A stretch of 64,000 nt of DNA from Drosophila pseudoobscura (GCF_009870125.1 NC_046683.1:64557869-64621868), one strand, 5' to 3'; positions 46,481-60,450 are shown, counted from the stretch's first letter. The notes: generated by a model from the letters alone, not told the origin. Made by a program: numbers and translations.

Positions 46481-49400
46481 TTCGTTGAGGTGAGAAGATT
46501 TTCTCTCTCTCTACCCGTGAGGCAGCATTCCAAGCGGCAGGCAGCCCAGGCCAAAAACTTGAGGTGAGAGGACAATCAACTCGCAAACAACTCTCGGCCA
46601 ACAACCAAGGAACAACCACGGGAACAACAACAACAACAGCCACAGGCCACTACTGCTGGAAATCCCATTCTGGATTCAGAAAACTCCAACTCCAACTCCA
46701 ACTCGTGGCTAACTCAAAGCGCTTGCGCCTATTTAATTTGGCTGCCGCCAACATTTTCGAAGCTCCCACAGATTCCTTCCAGATTCGTCCACCAATCTCC
46801 ATCTGCCCCCCGCCTGCCGCCAGCCGCCAGCCGCCTTCCGCCTCCTGCCGCCTCCTCCCCCTCCTGCCCGCCGCTCGCCGCCCGCCGACCGTTGTCTTGG
46901 CATCTTGTTAACGATCAGGCAACAGGATTCTGCTATTTTGTCGCTGCTGCCACACAGTAAAAGGTAGAAAGAAAACAAACCAGCAACAACAACAACAACA
47001 ACAACAACAAAAAAGGAATGAAAAGAAAAAGCTCAAAGAAAACAAAACGAAAGAGCCAAGAATGCTCCTGGGGAGACTGCCAAGAATGGGCCAGGGGCTA
47101 CCCTATAGCTGTGTATGAAGGTGCCTCAGCTGAAGGCAGATAAAGCGGGTTAGCTGGGAGTCCCTGCAGATCCTTGGTAAATTATAAGCGTATCCTATGA
47201 TGTATAAAATATGATAAACTTATTGGATTGATGCATTGAAAGGATATACATATTCCTACTTTCTGCTATAAGAATTTTATTATAAATACATAATATGTAC
47301 ATATGTATATTCTAAGAATGATTCAAGAAAGGAATAAAGAAATGGTTTGTATGGTGAAAAGGATTCTCTCAAGAGTTTTTCGAGGACCTTCAGGAAGTAG
47401 GACCATGGGAAGATGGGGGCTTAACAGACCATCTGATCAGAGTTGATCATCTTCAGAATATAATCATATAGAATACATCAGTTAAGCCACATTTGAAATG
47501 GGGTGCAAAAATATGGCACACATATCCTTCTGGCATTCCTTCTGTCCCCTAGGTCAGGTTCGGGTTGATGTTCATCCTTTCCTTCGACCATCAATGGGTA
47601 TCTGCCATCCAGCAGGAACCACAAACAAAATAAAAAAAAACAACAACAAAAATTATGCACATTCCAGAGGCATCCACAGTCGCAGCCACATCCCCATCCA
47701 CATGGTCCCCGCTCCGATCCGATTCACATCTACGGCGGCGAGCAGCGGCATCCCAAAAAGAAATGTGCCCCGCACACGCACACGCACACGCACACACAAA
47801 TCGCAGCAAATGCAAAAGTCACGGGTTGCAAGGGGGCATGGGCATGGGCATGGGCATGGAATGGAGTCCAGGTCCAGGTCCAGGTCCAGCCGAAGGTGGG
47901 GCAAAAGGAGCAGCAGCGGCAGTGGCAGTGGCAGTGGCAGCGATTGGCAAGCAAACAGAATAACTAAATGCGAGGCCCAATGGAGGAGATCCTCTGCTTC
48001 TGCTTCGGCTTCTGCCTCGGCTCCGCTTCCCCCCCGCCCCCACCTGGTTGCTGGTGCTGTTTGCCTGCTGCACCACCCAAGTGCTACAATGTTGTTCTCT
48101 TGGAATTTGGCTTTCTCTTGTCGCCGGCTTTATTAGCCAAGTCTGCATTCGCACTCGCCTCGGATGCAGATACAGATACAGATACAAGCACCGACACAGG
48201 CACACATGCGCCTGGCCCACTCTCCACTCACCAGGCTCAAGAGCAGCACCGCACCACCCCCACCCGGTGAGTGCAGTGCACCACCCGCGAGAGACGTCTG
48301 CACCGAAATTCCACAAAGAATTTTAAGTGTATACAATATGAATGTCTGGGTCTGGGGCATGCTGCAACTGAAACTGCAACGGCAGCGACTGCGACTGCGG
48401 CAGCGGCAGCAGAGTCTGAGGCCAAGACGTTCCTCGGTCCTCGTCTCGTCCGTGGCCAAAAACCTGATGTAGGAGACGACGACGCGTCGTTGACTTTCGG
48501 GCTTCGCTCCGAACCGAACCGAACCACTCCGCATAACCTCATTCCAGGCCCTGCCTGCCGGCTGCCGACTGCCGACGCCTCCGAAAAACCTGGACTCTGG
48601 CGAGGTAAACAGACAGAAAGAGCGAGAGCGAGAGCGAGAGAGTGATAGAGAAATGGTGAGAGGGAAGGGGGGAAAGAGACGGGGGCGAGACACGGAGATC
48701 GGCATCGTATCTTGAAATGAAATGCAAAGAAAAGAAAATAACAAAAACAAAGTTTCTCACGTTCCTCTTCCTAAATTCTTGGAATTGCAATACATTAAAA
48801 AGAGGTCTTTGCTTCGTCTGCATACATATGCACTCTCTCAATGTGTCCATGTGTGTGTGCGTGTGTGTGTGTGTGTGTGTGCTGTGGCATGGGCGGACAA
48901 GCGGACAGCAGTTTTGAGCCGTGCTACAACCGAACGCCGCCGCCGCTGCCACCGCCACCCGTTCAACATATTCCTTTTTCTCATCGATTTTGAGAGACCT
49001 ATAAGTGAATGTGTCGATTGTGTGCACTGAGAGAAAATCTATATAGGAAATGGTGGTATGTTTTTGGTGGATCAATGGTGGGAAGGGGGGTCTGTGGGAT
49101 GTAACCCAAAGGAAGGATACGACACTGGAATCTCCCAATTTGAAAGGAAATGGAGGCTGGTATAATCTTCCTCTCACAGGATGCTTCCTTGCTGCCCAAG
49201 TATCCTTCTATGCTGGGAATATCTTTTTTGATAGCTTTAATCATATTTTTTTCATCCATTTTGGTGTTCAATTTCACTAGTTAAGAAAAATAAAGGATCT
49301 AGCTGTGGATCTTCGGTATATATATCATCTGATAGATCAGTTTTGGGAGGTTCAAGGATCAAAGAAGAAAAGATAGCGAAAAAAGGCTCCGTTTGGCTCA

Positions 49401-49892
49401 TCCAATATGTCTTGAAGTCAATCCATATATATCCAATCCATATATGCATCCAATTGAATCTTCTCTGAGACTCTGAGACCCATCTTGCTGCTGTTGAGAT
49501 TCTTTTTATGTTGTTGTTGATATTGGACTTGCTGGTTTTGCTGTAGCTGCTACTTTGGCAATATGTTTTCTTATTTCCCCTCAGCCTCAGTGCTGAATTT
49601 AGTTTTGGGCGGCCGCCCAGGCCTGGCCCAATGGCTTTAGAGCCAGGGCCAAGAAGAAGCAACAGCAACAGCAGGAGGAGGAGGAGTAAGAGAAGGAGGC
49701 TGAGGTGGATACCGAGGAGAAGAGGGCATAATGAAAGTCGTCTTGGTCGTCGACAACATCGTCGGCGGTTTGATCAAATGAATGAATATTATCATCGATG
49801 CCTCTTGAATGTTGAACGAGCTGACTTGATGACCGTCCACCGTGCACCGGAGCGAGGTACGTAAAGAATTCTTCTCCCTCCTCTTTGTTTGC
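45201..49892. other. Noncoding, microsatellite-rich
   Basis: No coding exon supported. Includes GCGTCC repeats (46145-46190), (ATC)10 at 46451-46480, (GGGCAT)4 at 47834-47858, CCAGGT repeats about 47867-47888, and (GT)n at 48850-48881. Confidence 0.5.
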
Positions 49893-50092
49893 ATACCCTT
49901 TGCAGTGGGTATATACGATTCGTAACAGATCTGTGGTATATAGGCACATAAGCTTATGTACCTGATCGGCCCTACCAAGACGGTACTTTTAGAAGATAGG
50001 ATCGGATCGAAAACAAACAGATCTTTGAACAAACGATTCCATATGCGATCTTCCATACGAGTTAATGATCTGCAAGAGTATCTAAAGCTTCG
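49893..50092. repeat. Short dispersed element, copy 3
   Basis: Starts ATACCCTTTGCAG and ends CTGCAAGAGTATCTAAAGC followed by TTCG, like the element at 43998-44116. AT-rich inside, no frame. Confidence 0.55.
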
Positions 50093-53000
50093 ATCCCTGA
50101 AGCGAACCTCCTTTCATCTCCCTTGTTGTTGTATTGTTGCACCCAGTATCTCGCTGTGTGTGTGTGTGTGGGTATCTGTGTGTATTGCTGCTGCTTTGGT
50201 GCAAGTTGTTTGATCTAATTGGTTCATCGAACGCTGGAAGAAGCTTGGATCTCGACTGCAATCTCTCTGGGCATGGGATTATGATGTCCGGCGAAGAGTC
50301 TCGTCTCCCTTCCGCTCGGGAATTGGCAATTGGTAGAGCCCATCCCATCCCATCCCCATCATAGGCCAGGGCCATAAAAAACTACAGCAACGAGGAGTGG
50401 ATGATGCAGTTGCCACAGATGCAGTGGCAGGGGGGAACGGCAACGAAGAAGGTGTGGTGCGGTGCGGTGCGAGGACTGACTGACGACATGTACAAATACA
50501 GCAGTTTGGATATTTAACAAGAGTCAAAGTCGAACGAAATTCCTGGAATTTCGGATTGGGTTCTTTTTATTTTCTTATGGGTGGTGGGGAAGGGGGGATG
50601 GGGGCATAATTAAGTGGCCTTAAATGCCGCTAAAGGAATTTCTCGCAGGCGACATTATTATCAGTTCTCCCTCTACCTCTCCCCCTCCCGTGAGTGGCGT
50701 GGAGGGGGACTGATAGGACAGAAATTTTATTCTTTTCCATATTGATGGCATTCGGCGTCTCGGTCGTTTCATTATTGACCGGCATTGATCTCGATTTCCC
50801 TGCCTCCTTACTCTCGGACAAAAGGAATTGAATGGAATCGAATGGAATCGAATGGAATGTTCATGTTTATGTCGGACAAACGAGGGGAAGACCGACCATG
50901 GGACCATCAAATTTGAGTTTGATTGAGGTTCCAGAAGTGGTCCAGGAGGGGTTCCATCTGCATCTGAAAGATACGAGTAGTTCATGTGCATCCGAAAGAT
51001 ACTATTATTCATCCTTCATCCTTCATCTTCATCTTAAAGGAAGCTATTTTCAATTTGCACATCGAAATGGTTCCAAAATGATTTCCTTCTCAATCTACTT
51101 CTAGAAGACTTCTTTTCAATTGAAATCTAGAAGATACATCTTTTCAATCTGCAATCTGCAATCTGCAAATTTACAAGATGCTCGTTTGCACTCTGCAATC
51201 GCATCTGAAAGATACGTACGAGTATGTGTGTACATATATCCAAGTGGCAAACAGGTTGGGGCAATTGCACAATCCTCAGACACTATGGAGAGTTCGTCAT
51301 CATCGGGGCGACATGGACATTCCAATCGAATGAGTTCATATCTGCAGCAAGTACTCATAGTTGCACTCAGACTCGCACTCGTACTCACACTCGTACTCAC
51401 ACTCGCACTCAGACTTGTACTTGTTCTCAGGCCGCAAGTCAAGTCAAACCAGTTGCCCCATGACTCAGACAGATGCAGATGCAGCGACACGGAGCGGGAG
51501 GAAGGAGGGCGTCTGGCTGTGCCTCTGACGGGGGAGGCTGTGGCACTGCGGGGGGGGGAGGTGCAGTCTGCGGCTGGGGCACAGAGAGTTGCAACTAATT
51601 GCATATGCATTTTGCATAATCTCGTAGTAATTACAATAGTTCGATCTCTGCCGCCGACTGTCGACCGTTGCCATTCACAAGCCACTCTGCAGCTCGGCAG
51701 CAGATCCCAGGCCCCGTCCGTCGCCGTCGCCGTCGCCGTCGTCGTCGCCGTTGCAGTTGCATTCATTCATTCATAAAACTTGCCTCTGCTGCGGTTACTG
51801 CTGCTGCTGGTGTCTCTGCTGCTGCTGCTGTTGGTCTGGCACTGCACATTTCATCACTCCGCCACTCCAAAAGCCACAACACAACACACAGACACAGATA
51901 CAGATACCTTTTCCCCACACAGACACGCTCTCCATTCTTATTTGGAATACCCTAACGTTCAAAAGGGTACATCGGCATATCCTTGGGATATGTAATAATA
52001 GGAATGAAATTAATGAATCCTTTAGGAACATCCAATGGCGAACTAATGGTGAATCTTTATTATGGCTTAGGCATGTTTTATTCAGAACCTTCTATCCTTA
52101 GCAGATAAAAGAAGTTTCCTATGCTTCAAATGGTACCACGTCGGACTCCAAGGGGAATCGCACCTTCTAGAATCGTGTGGCATTATCTCAGAAACTGCAA
52201 AGGCCTACAAAGGTCAACATATTCCTTGGGATCCCAGGGGATCCTCTAGGGGATGCCTTTATGCCCGGGTTATCTGCTCTTGTGGCTCCCTTCAAGCCAT
52301 CGTAAATCTCTCGTCACCTGCCATACTAGTACCATAGATCATCGAGAGTATGTGGAGTTCGTTGCTGCATCGTGGCTTCGTGGCTACGTGGCTGCGTCCA
52401 CTCCACTCCATTCCATTCTTGTGTTTTTTTTTCCTTTTTGACACCAATGCACTTTGCTCTTATCGCACATAATTCATATCTGGTTTCTCGCACTGTAATT
52501 CTTTGGTTTCTCCGTGTGTATCTCTGCATCTGCATCGGCCCGGGGTGTGTATCTGTGTTTGTGTTAATCTCCCCCCTTTGTTGGTTTGGGCCCTAGGCCA
52601 CTGATAAACTCAAGCACTGCACTCCATAGCCGTAGTCGTAGTCGTAGCCGTAGTCGGAGTCGGAGTCAAAGTCCCCCACAACCACAGAACCAGAACCAAA
52701 GTTGGGCAGAGGGCGCATAAAAATTAAATGCTCGATGCACTTGCAATCGCCTCCCCTTTGGAACGACTTATTGTTGGCGCCTAATACTTATTGTACATAT
52801 ATTTCAATTTATTAATTTTGTATGCATAAATCTTGCGCTTTATTTATTCAATTTGAGTCTTTGTTGTCTGCTGTTGATCGCTGGCGGTGGCCCTGGACAC
52901 ACAGCTCCAGTCCCAGTCCCAGTCCCAGTGCCAGTCCCATTCGTAGTCCCAGCCTCTGCTTCAGCCTCAACTATAGACACAATGCATCTGGCTGATGATG

Positions 53001-54120
53001 ATGATGATGATGATGCAAGTGGCCGGGGCTGGGGCAGGGGCAGGGGCAGGGCAGGGACACTATCGTTTGAGCGGAGCACATTCGATCTTTGACTTATAAA
53101 TTCTTGGAATGCAGTTAGTGGGGCATTTTAATGGAGGTTGTCGCCGGTTGCCGGTCGCTGGTCGGTCCATGGTTGATGTTTGATGTTTGTATCTTTCGGA
53201 TGCAAATGCAGTGTGTTGCACATGACAGAGGGGGGGCAGCCGCAGCAGTTGCATGCAGAATGCCAATAATTGAGGTCAAAATTGATTAAATGCCTAATCG
53301 ATGTAACTATGCGGCCAACTATGCCTCACTCTTTCGACACTTGCAATCCAATTTAATTTGCCCTCGTTGCCACAACAGATTTTTACTAATTATAATTGTT
53401 TCATGGTTATGAATATGACTCGAATTTGTCACATTTTTACGACAATAACCTGTAACTCTGCAAGACCAGAAATAATCTGATTGATGTTATAAAATATTGA
53501 AAGTCGAGAGATGTATCTACTTTCTGGAATTAGAAGAATACAGAAGTACAGAGTAGTTGAAATTGCAACTCTGAAGAGCAAAGCCAAAGAGTTTTGATTG
53601 ATTGCTCCATGGGGAAATGGTAACAAGATCATGCATTTTCCCAAATTGAATTTCTTAAGATTTATATAAGAAACCTTTCATATCCTTTTAAGGGTTCATT
53701 CATTCAGGAAATTTCACATTATTTGATTATGCGTTAATTAAATGAGAAATATGTGTAATAGAAATCATTTGGAAGAAGGAATCTGCCTAATCTACTTCCT
53801 TTAGAGCTCACCGATGATGAGAGGGAGCCTTACGAAGGGATGTCTGATTGTCTTTTCGAACAATTTCCGACAATAAGAATAAACTAATTCGTTAAACTCT
53901 TAGTGCCATCCAATTGATAGTTTTTAGAGGAATACATATACATATGTATAATTTATTCGATATATCTATATAAATTATTGAATTAAAGAGACCATCATTA
54001 CTATGATGGCTATCCAATTGATTCAAGTTTCAAAGAGCTCAAGTGTCGCTTGGAAAAATGGAGGGGGGAAACTCTTGGAAATATGAAAATGGAAACTATC
54101 GGCTCTAGAAGCTCACATAG
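50093..54120. other. Noncoding, microsatellite-rich
   Basis: No coding exon supported. Includes ACTCGC/ACTCAC repeats (51364-51419), CGTCGC repeats (51718-51750), GTAGTC repeats (52630-52665) and CAGTCC repeats (52906-52940). Confidence 0.5.
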
Positions 54121-54400
54121 ACGCCATTTTGTATGCGTTTACTATCGCCAGCATGGCGCCATGTCTATGAACGATGGATGATCATGAATGGTTTTGGATT
54201 CGATTCGAAAGATGCGATTTCAGGGCCCTGGAGTGGGCGAAAAGATGGCTGGAATGGAACACGTCAATGAATTTCTACACCTGGCGGCCATTTTGTATTT
54301 GCCTTTGCGCTTTTTTTTCCGCTGTTGTTTTATTTGTTGTTAATTTTTGCTTTCGGCTGCCGATTATTGCTAATTTCGGGTGCTCTCTCTCTCTCTCTCT
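54121..54400. promoter_or_regulatory. GCCAT/GAGA cluster (PRE-like)
   Basis: GCCATTTTGTAT-type words at 54123 and 54288, plus ATGGC/GCCAT at 54153-54162, all resemble the Pho/YY1 core, followed by a CT run (54383-54400) that offers GAGA-factor sites. This combination is seen in Polycomb response elements but is not diagnostic. Confidence 0.3.
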
Positions 54401-54879
54401 GTCGAGTGTGCTAGTGTGTGTGTGTGGGAGAGTGGGGTTTTTGGCGTGGCGTGGAGGGGTTGGTGGGGGAGGGGGGTAACGTGAGGCCTTGTGGAGAGCT
54501 GACCACGTGATGCGCTCTCCAAAAGTTAAATTTTCAAAGAATCCGAAAGGAACGTAGATCGAAAGCAGGAGAATTCCTTCCGCAGGATGTGCTTTAGGGA
54601 AATCTTTTTGGGATCTATTTGTGGTAAAAATATGGGGTTTATACCGATTTAGTTATAAAATTTCTTGAAAAATTGAGAAGAAATTTCGCAAAATTTTTGT
54701 CAGAGAGTCTTGGGTTGCTTTCCGAGCGTGTATTTGTGCGGTGTGTGAGAAATGCTCCGAAAAAATAAGTTAAATACCACTAAAAACCATATTGTATCTG
54801 TGTGCGGGGGCATGTGGATTGGTATTGGGATGTTGTGCACGCCCCTATGCGTCGCTGCTGTCGCTGTCGCTGTCGCGGC

Positions 54880-54911
<32 letters not shown>

Positions 54912-56610
54912 ACCGACCCTTACGTCAGCAATAGCACGTGGACTATTATTAAAGCGTTTAATTAACTCGAAACATTTAGGATCAAATTCATAATTGGATC
55001 GAAAGAACTCGAATGGGATTCCCTCGGAAACCCCTAAAAGTAACGGGTTCTTATAGAGCTGCTTTCTTTTCTTTCCTCCCCGCTTCACAGCCCTGACTGG
55101 TGATTTTTCCATTCAATATGGTTATTTTCGGATACATTTCCTTAGGTCTGATCAAATTTGTCAATTGAAAAATTAATTAATATTTATTTTAATTGCAAGT
55201 ACTTTTTGGTTTGATTTGAAATTCATTTTCAATTTCATGCCTACTCGGAGAAAATTTTGCCCCCATGCCACTCAGCACACACACACACACACACAAACAC
55301 ACAGGCATTCACACCACATGAGAGCCCTCTCACACACACACACACACTCCTAGTATCCGTATCTGTATCTCTGTGTCGGTGAGCCGTCGTCGGTTGTGAT
55401 ATGGGCTTGGATGTTACATATTTCATATGGCACACTGACTGGTTCTGGTCGTTCTGTTTCGGCTGTGCGTTTCCCTGTATGCGTAACTAGCTCCCCATAC
55501 CCCATGCCCCATTCCCCTCCCCTTGCCCCTTTCCCCATTCAACCATTCCCCATTCCTCATTCTCCTTTCTTTGTATGTGTATGCTAGTCCCCTCTTACCT
55601 TGCCCCATACTCGCCCCTGCCACAGGAATTTGTGCTTCTTCCTCTTTTTTTCAGATTTTTTGTTGTTATTTTTTGGGCTGCTTTTGATCGTATGCGTGTG
55701 TGTCGGTCTTTACACTGTGCACAAAATAGGTGTATTACCGCTGGGCGAGCTTCGGCCGTAAGTCGGGCTTGTCCAGAGGAACAGAAAGAACTTCATTTCC
55801 TTTCGATCACTCCGATGTAACTGATTTTGACATCAAACTTTGTCAGCCGAGACTGGAACAATAAATATTTATGGTAGAGTCACTCAACTACTCATTTATT
55901 AGCAATATACTCATCAATTTAATCCAAAGTCCCTCTAGATTTAAACCTCAATTTGAAGTTTCCTGTCGGTTGTTAATGTGATGCCTACTGCAACCAAGTT
56001 TGGCAGTTTTTTCTGTAAGGAATCATGTATAGACGATAGATTACTTCCTTGTTTTCACAAATAATGCAAAATGTAAGCAAATAGTTGAAAGGTTTGCCAT
56101 TCGAAGAGCTCTACACAATTGAAATTATATCAAAACACTTTCAGTTATCTAAGATCAAGTTATTGTAATACTCCTAGACTCGCCAGAACCAGTTTGTTAA
56201 AGCCCAAACATAGATTTTCTTGGAATATTTTAGAGCTACCTGATATAATTATAGATCTGTTTCAATTCCCATGCGATTAAACTTCAGTTCTACTCTTCTA
56301 AGTCAGTTGCAAGCCAATTAATTAGTATTTCCAAGTCACTATGATATTCGTAGACAGTTTCAGATCAGTTTCAGCATCATAGCCATGCTCAAATTCTCTG
56401 TAATTATTATAAAACCAATGCAAAATTAGTTTCCATTTTCCAAGGTTCAGCTTTTCCTAGCATTAGCCCCTATTTCTAAGCATATCAGCAACACCATCAT
56501 TATCTCCCACATCTAGTACTATTCCGTAATTATCGTGCTACCCTCCAAAATTACTATTAATCTCTAGATTTTATCCCAAAATTCAACGCATTTCCAAAGA
56601 CCTAGCAAAA
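54401..56610. other. Noncoding
   Basis: No coding exon supported. Contains a CACGTG E-box (54511-54516), a GTCGCT/GTTGTC hexamer run (54850-54910), and (CA)n at 55276-55292. 55850-56600 is plain AT-rich sequence without repeats. Confidence 0.45.
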
Positions 56611-56800
56611 ACCCGTTAGTTTGGCGCTCGCCAAATCCGCCATTTTGCTTTCGATCGTTTTCGTTCATGAAATTTCTCGCTGTGCTTAGTAGACAGTCGC
56701 CCTGCTCACCCACTCATACATACGCGCTGCAGCCTAAGCTTTTCGCTTGTCCGAATGCGACAGAGAGAGAGGGAGCGAGCGATGGTGTGAGGGAGAGAGA
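56611..56800 (+). promoter_or_regulatory. Promoter-like island: E2F-like palindrome, Pho-like and GAGA sites
   Basis: TTTGGCG-CT-CGCCAAA (56620-56635) is a perfect palindrome containing the E2F-like TTTGGCGC. It is followed at once by CCGCCATTTTG (Pho/YY1-like) and by GAGAGAG clusters (56762-56803). Confidence 0.4.
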
Positions 56801-58600
56801 GAGACCAGTTCGTGTTCGTGTGCTCGTGTGTGTGTGTGAGTTTGTTTGCTATTGTTTTCGGAACAGTGCACAATGGGCCTGACAGCCGATGATGTTGGAG
56901 ACATGAAAATTTCAGTCCTGCAGTAAAATCAAAAATCTACTATGCGTTTTTTCCAGCCAGGGTGTGCTTTATGGAAATGCAGCATTCAAATGAGAGTTTG
57001 TTTCTATCAAATTTTCGAAATTATGCCAAAATATCGGCCGTCTGGCCCAATGTGCAGTGCCACGAGCGTCGACACCACACTGGTGGAGGGAGCGGAAGCG
57101 GGAGAGGGAGAGGGAGCGGGAGCAACAAAGGCAGACACAGAATGTACATATAAAATTTTTAGATTTTTCACATTCTGCTAATGGTTACTCCTTCTTCTTC
57201 TTTTTCTACTACTACTACACTACTATTACTACTACCATTGCTGTTGTTTCCGTAGATTTTGTCCCTGCTCCCTCTCTCTCTCCCTCTACCGTCATCCTTC
57301 GACTACTGTCTGCCGTGGACTCCTTCCCCTTCTGCTCCCCTCCCACTCCCACATTCTCGCTCGCCTACTGCTTACGATTCGTGCAGTTGTTGTTATTGCT
57401 CTTCGGTGTATTCCACGATGGGATGGCGTTAACCATTACATGCAAACTCACACTCACAGTGTCGGCAGCAGCAGCAGCGGCAGCAGCGGTGTAGTGGCGG
57501 CGACGACAGAGAGCCAGCAGCAGCAGCAACAACAACAGCAACAACAGCAGCATCGCAGCACATTCATTCATACTTGTTGCTCTTGTGTGTTGTGTGTTGT
57601 GTGTTGGTGTATTCGTGTGCTGTGCTGCTGCTGTTGTGCTTCATTCTCGTCGTCCGCCGCAAACTAAACTTTTGTGAGGCATTTGTTTCAGTACGTCACC
57701 GACAGCGTACGCCACCAGAAGGAGGAGGCGGTGAACCAGCAGCAGCAGCAGCAGCAGCCGCAGCCGCAGCAGCGGGAGCAACAGTACTTGGACCCGACTC
57801 TGGACGGACTCTGGCCACACTGTTTCGTCATCTCACTTTTAGTGCGCTCCTCCGAGGCGGCACGGACGGCATGGCGCTCAGAAGGGCCCCAGACATCAAA
57901 GTGAAGTGAATTTCAATTGAGAGCATTTTTTTTTTCCAAGTCCCACTGTCTGTGTGTTTTTTTTGTGGTGCTGCTGTCCCCGTCTGAGTGTGTGGTGTGT
58001 GTGCGTGTAAATAATTATTAATTAGTTGCACCGGACCACCCTCACTCCCACCCGCCATCGTAGTATCAGCCAAAAAAAAAGAAAACAAAAAAAACTTGCA
58101 ACCAAAGTGACAAACAAAAAAGAGAAAAATTATACGCTAATTTTGCGACGCAGTTGGGGAAAGAAAAACTTAAACGACGTATTTAACAAACAAAAAAAAT
58201 TTTTTGAAAAATGTAGGGAACCACGCAGCAATAACAGCAACAGCAACAAAAAATAGGAGCAACAACAACAACTTAAAAAAAAAAGAAGAATTAAAAAAAC
58301 AAACTTTGACGCTGGGCGACTTTTGAGCCTCGCAGCAACTGAATAATTAAAATTAGAAGCGGAAAAGTAAATACTCGTACAACAGCAACAAGCAAAAAAA
58401 AAAAAAAAAAAAAACTAAATAAATTTCAAATAAAGAACCCGAAACGTTTAAGGCATGCACAGCACAGACATGTGCATATGTATAGGTATTTAGAGGAAGG
58501 AAAAAAAAATGGCGCACAAAGAAACGGTGAACTTATACAATCAAAAATTTCATTTCATTTATTTGTATGTGTAGTATAAGAACAACAGCAACAACAACAA
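56801..58600 (+). other. Leader-like tract, probable 5' UTR of an unseen gene
   Basis: Plus-strand CAG/CAA-rich (57460-57560, 57735-57785) then strongly A-rich with CAACAA words (58075-58420). This style is typical of long Drosophila 5' leaders. The short frames inside are low complexity and have no recognisable domain. Confidence 0.35.
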
Positions 58601-60450
58601 AAACTGGACTACAAGAACAACAAATGAACTTTGTACCAGTGACAATCATGATAATGATGTTGATGATGTAGAGAAAGATAATGATGAAGTAGCTGTTGTG
58701 ATCTTGAATAGCAGCAGATTGATGTATCATCAAGAAACTGATGCAAGATCCCAGAGAAACTAATGAATGAATGAATGAATGATCACAGCGTGCTATCGAT
58801 GAAAGATCATCATCCTGAAATTGATGTAAAGCTATCGATTGATCCATCACTTTGAGAAAGCTATCATAAATTGATCGCCGAAGAATGATCAAAACTGATT
58901 TAAAGGAGTTGCTCTTGTCCGATGTCTCAATGTCCATGCCTGATGGATAAATGATCTCCATAAAGTTTCAGCCAATCAAGAGGCATAATTGCAAAAGATA
59001 AATAGAAAAAAGAAACTGTTCTGGAGTCCAAACAAAGGCAGATAGAAAGGTGGGAAAAGCCGTTGTTGGTCTACTGATAAGCCCTCTCCACTTTGGCGGC
59101 GTGCATTGAACTAATTTGTTCGTTGTTCTTCTTATTGTTGCTGTTGTTGTTGACTGGTTTTCTTGGTAGGTTTGTATTTTTTTTTTTGTTTTTTTTTGTA
59201 TAATACTCGTACCTCTCTGTATATTTATTTAAAGCGCAAATGTTTTAGATACGACACAAATGTTGCTGCGAGAGAGAGAGAGAGAGAGAGACGAGTGTCG
59301 GAGGCAGAGCGGGTAAAAAGAGAGCAGAGGCTAACAAAGTAAACTACAACAACTCCAACAACAATTACAACAACGAGCAAAAGGCAAACTTGCCTATCAG
59401 CCCCTGCTAATGTTGTAGTCGTTGTTGTAGTATTATTCAGTGCGTGTGCTCAGCATTTAACTAAACTGGCACACACGCACACCCAAACAGCACTCAGCAA
59501 CACTCACCGACATTCACCAACACTCAACACACAGCACACACTGAGGCACAGTCAGGGCCCGTCGGCATGTGTGCTTATATAATCGTCTAATGGCTTTGTT
59601 TTTTGTAAGTATTGAATGCAATTTGCTTAAATTTTATTTTATTATAACTTTCAACGAGCTTCGACTTGTTACAAACTAACTGTTGTTCGGCTGCATCAGT
59701 ATCGTGTGTATGCGTATGTGTATGTAAATGCAAGCCACCAAACAGCTGTTCGTTCGCCAGCACAACAGAAAACAGCTGTTCGAGTGCAGTTATGCCCAAG
59801 GGACCGAGAGTCCTACACGAGGAGAAAAAAAACGGAACAAAACGAAACAAAAGAATGAGAGACAGCTAGCAACAGAGACAGAGGGGCAGAGAGCAGTATC
59901 AACAGCTGCGAAAGAGGCGGCAGCAACAGTAGCAGCCATACGTCCTTTAAAGCTATTGCTTTGGGGACCTTTTTGCGCACCAAAAAATATCAAGTATACG
60001 CCAAGCAGACATTGGCGAACGATGGTCATGACAAGAGAATGTGAGAGAGAGAGAGAGAGAGAGGGTCGCAGAGGGAGGGAGCCCAGACAAGGCCAGACGG
60101 GGCTCTCTCTCTCACACACACACACACAGATCTTTGGTGGCACTCTCTTGCTCTCGCTCTCTCTCTGTTTGACTTGCTCTCACTCATACAAGCTCACCCA
60201 CACGCGCAACAAGTTGTTGTTGCCGCTTTGTCTCTCTCCCACACACACACACACACACAGCACACAGTCGCGTACGTACATACATATACTCTCTCAAAGC
60301 TAGGCGCCGTTAGCCCTTGCTCTGCTCTGCGGCGTTGCCAGACTGTTGCGTCGCCCAGCCGCATTTACTGTTATTTGATGAATGATATTAATTTCGATAA
60401 TTAATCAAGGCTTTTTTTTTCGTTTGGTGGCAATGATTTTTTTTTCGTAA
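58601..60450. other. Noncoding with GA runs and E-boxes
   Basis: (GA)n at 59271-59291 and 60042-60063, (CA)n at 60114-60127 and 60240-60260, and AACAGCTG E-boxes at about 59740, 59772 and 59900. No coding exon supported. Confidence 0.45.

Noticed and set aside
47498..49177. Several frames of about 200 codons on both strands (47498-48136 +, 48133-48750 -, 48539-49177 -)
   Set aside because: All are built from hexamer and dinucleotide repeats, overlap one another on both strands, and lack any domain.
51364..51419. Regular short repeats that could suggest a CRISPR array
   Set aside because: It is a simple ACTCGC/ACTCAC tandem without spacers, in a eukaryotic genome.
57440..57909. Gln-rich frames as a transcription-factor exon
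   Set aside because: CAG/CAA repeats give Gln in one frame and Ala/Ser in others; no flanking conserved domain. Better explained as leader sequence.
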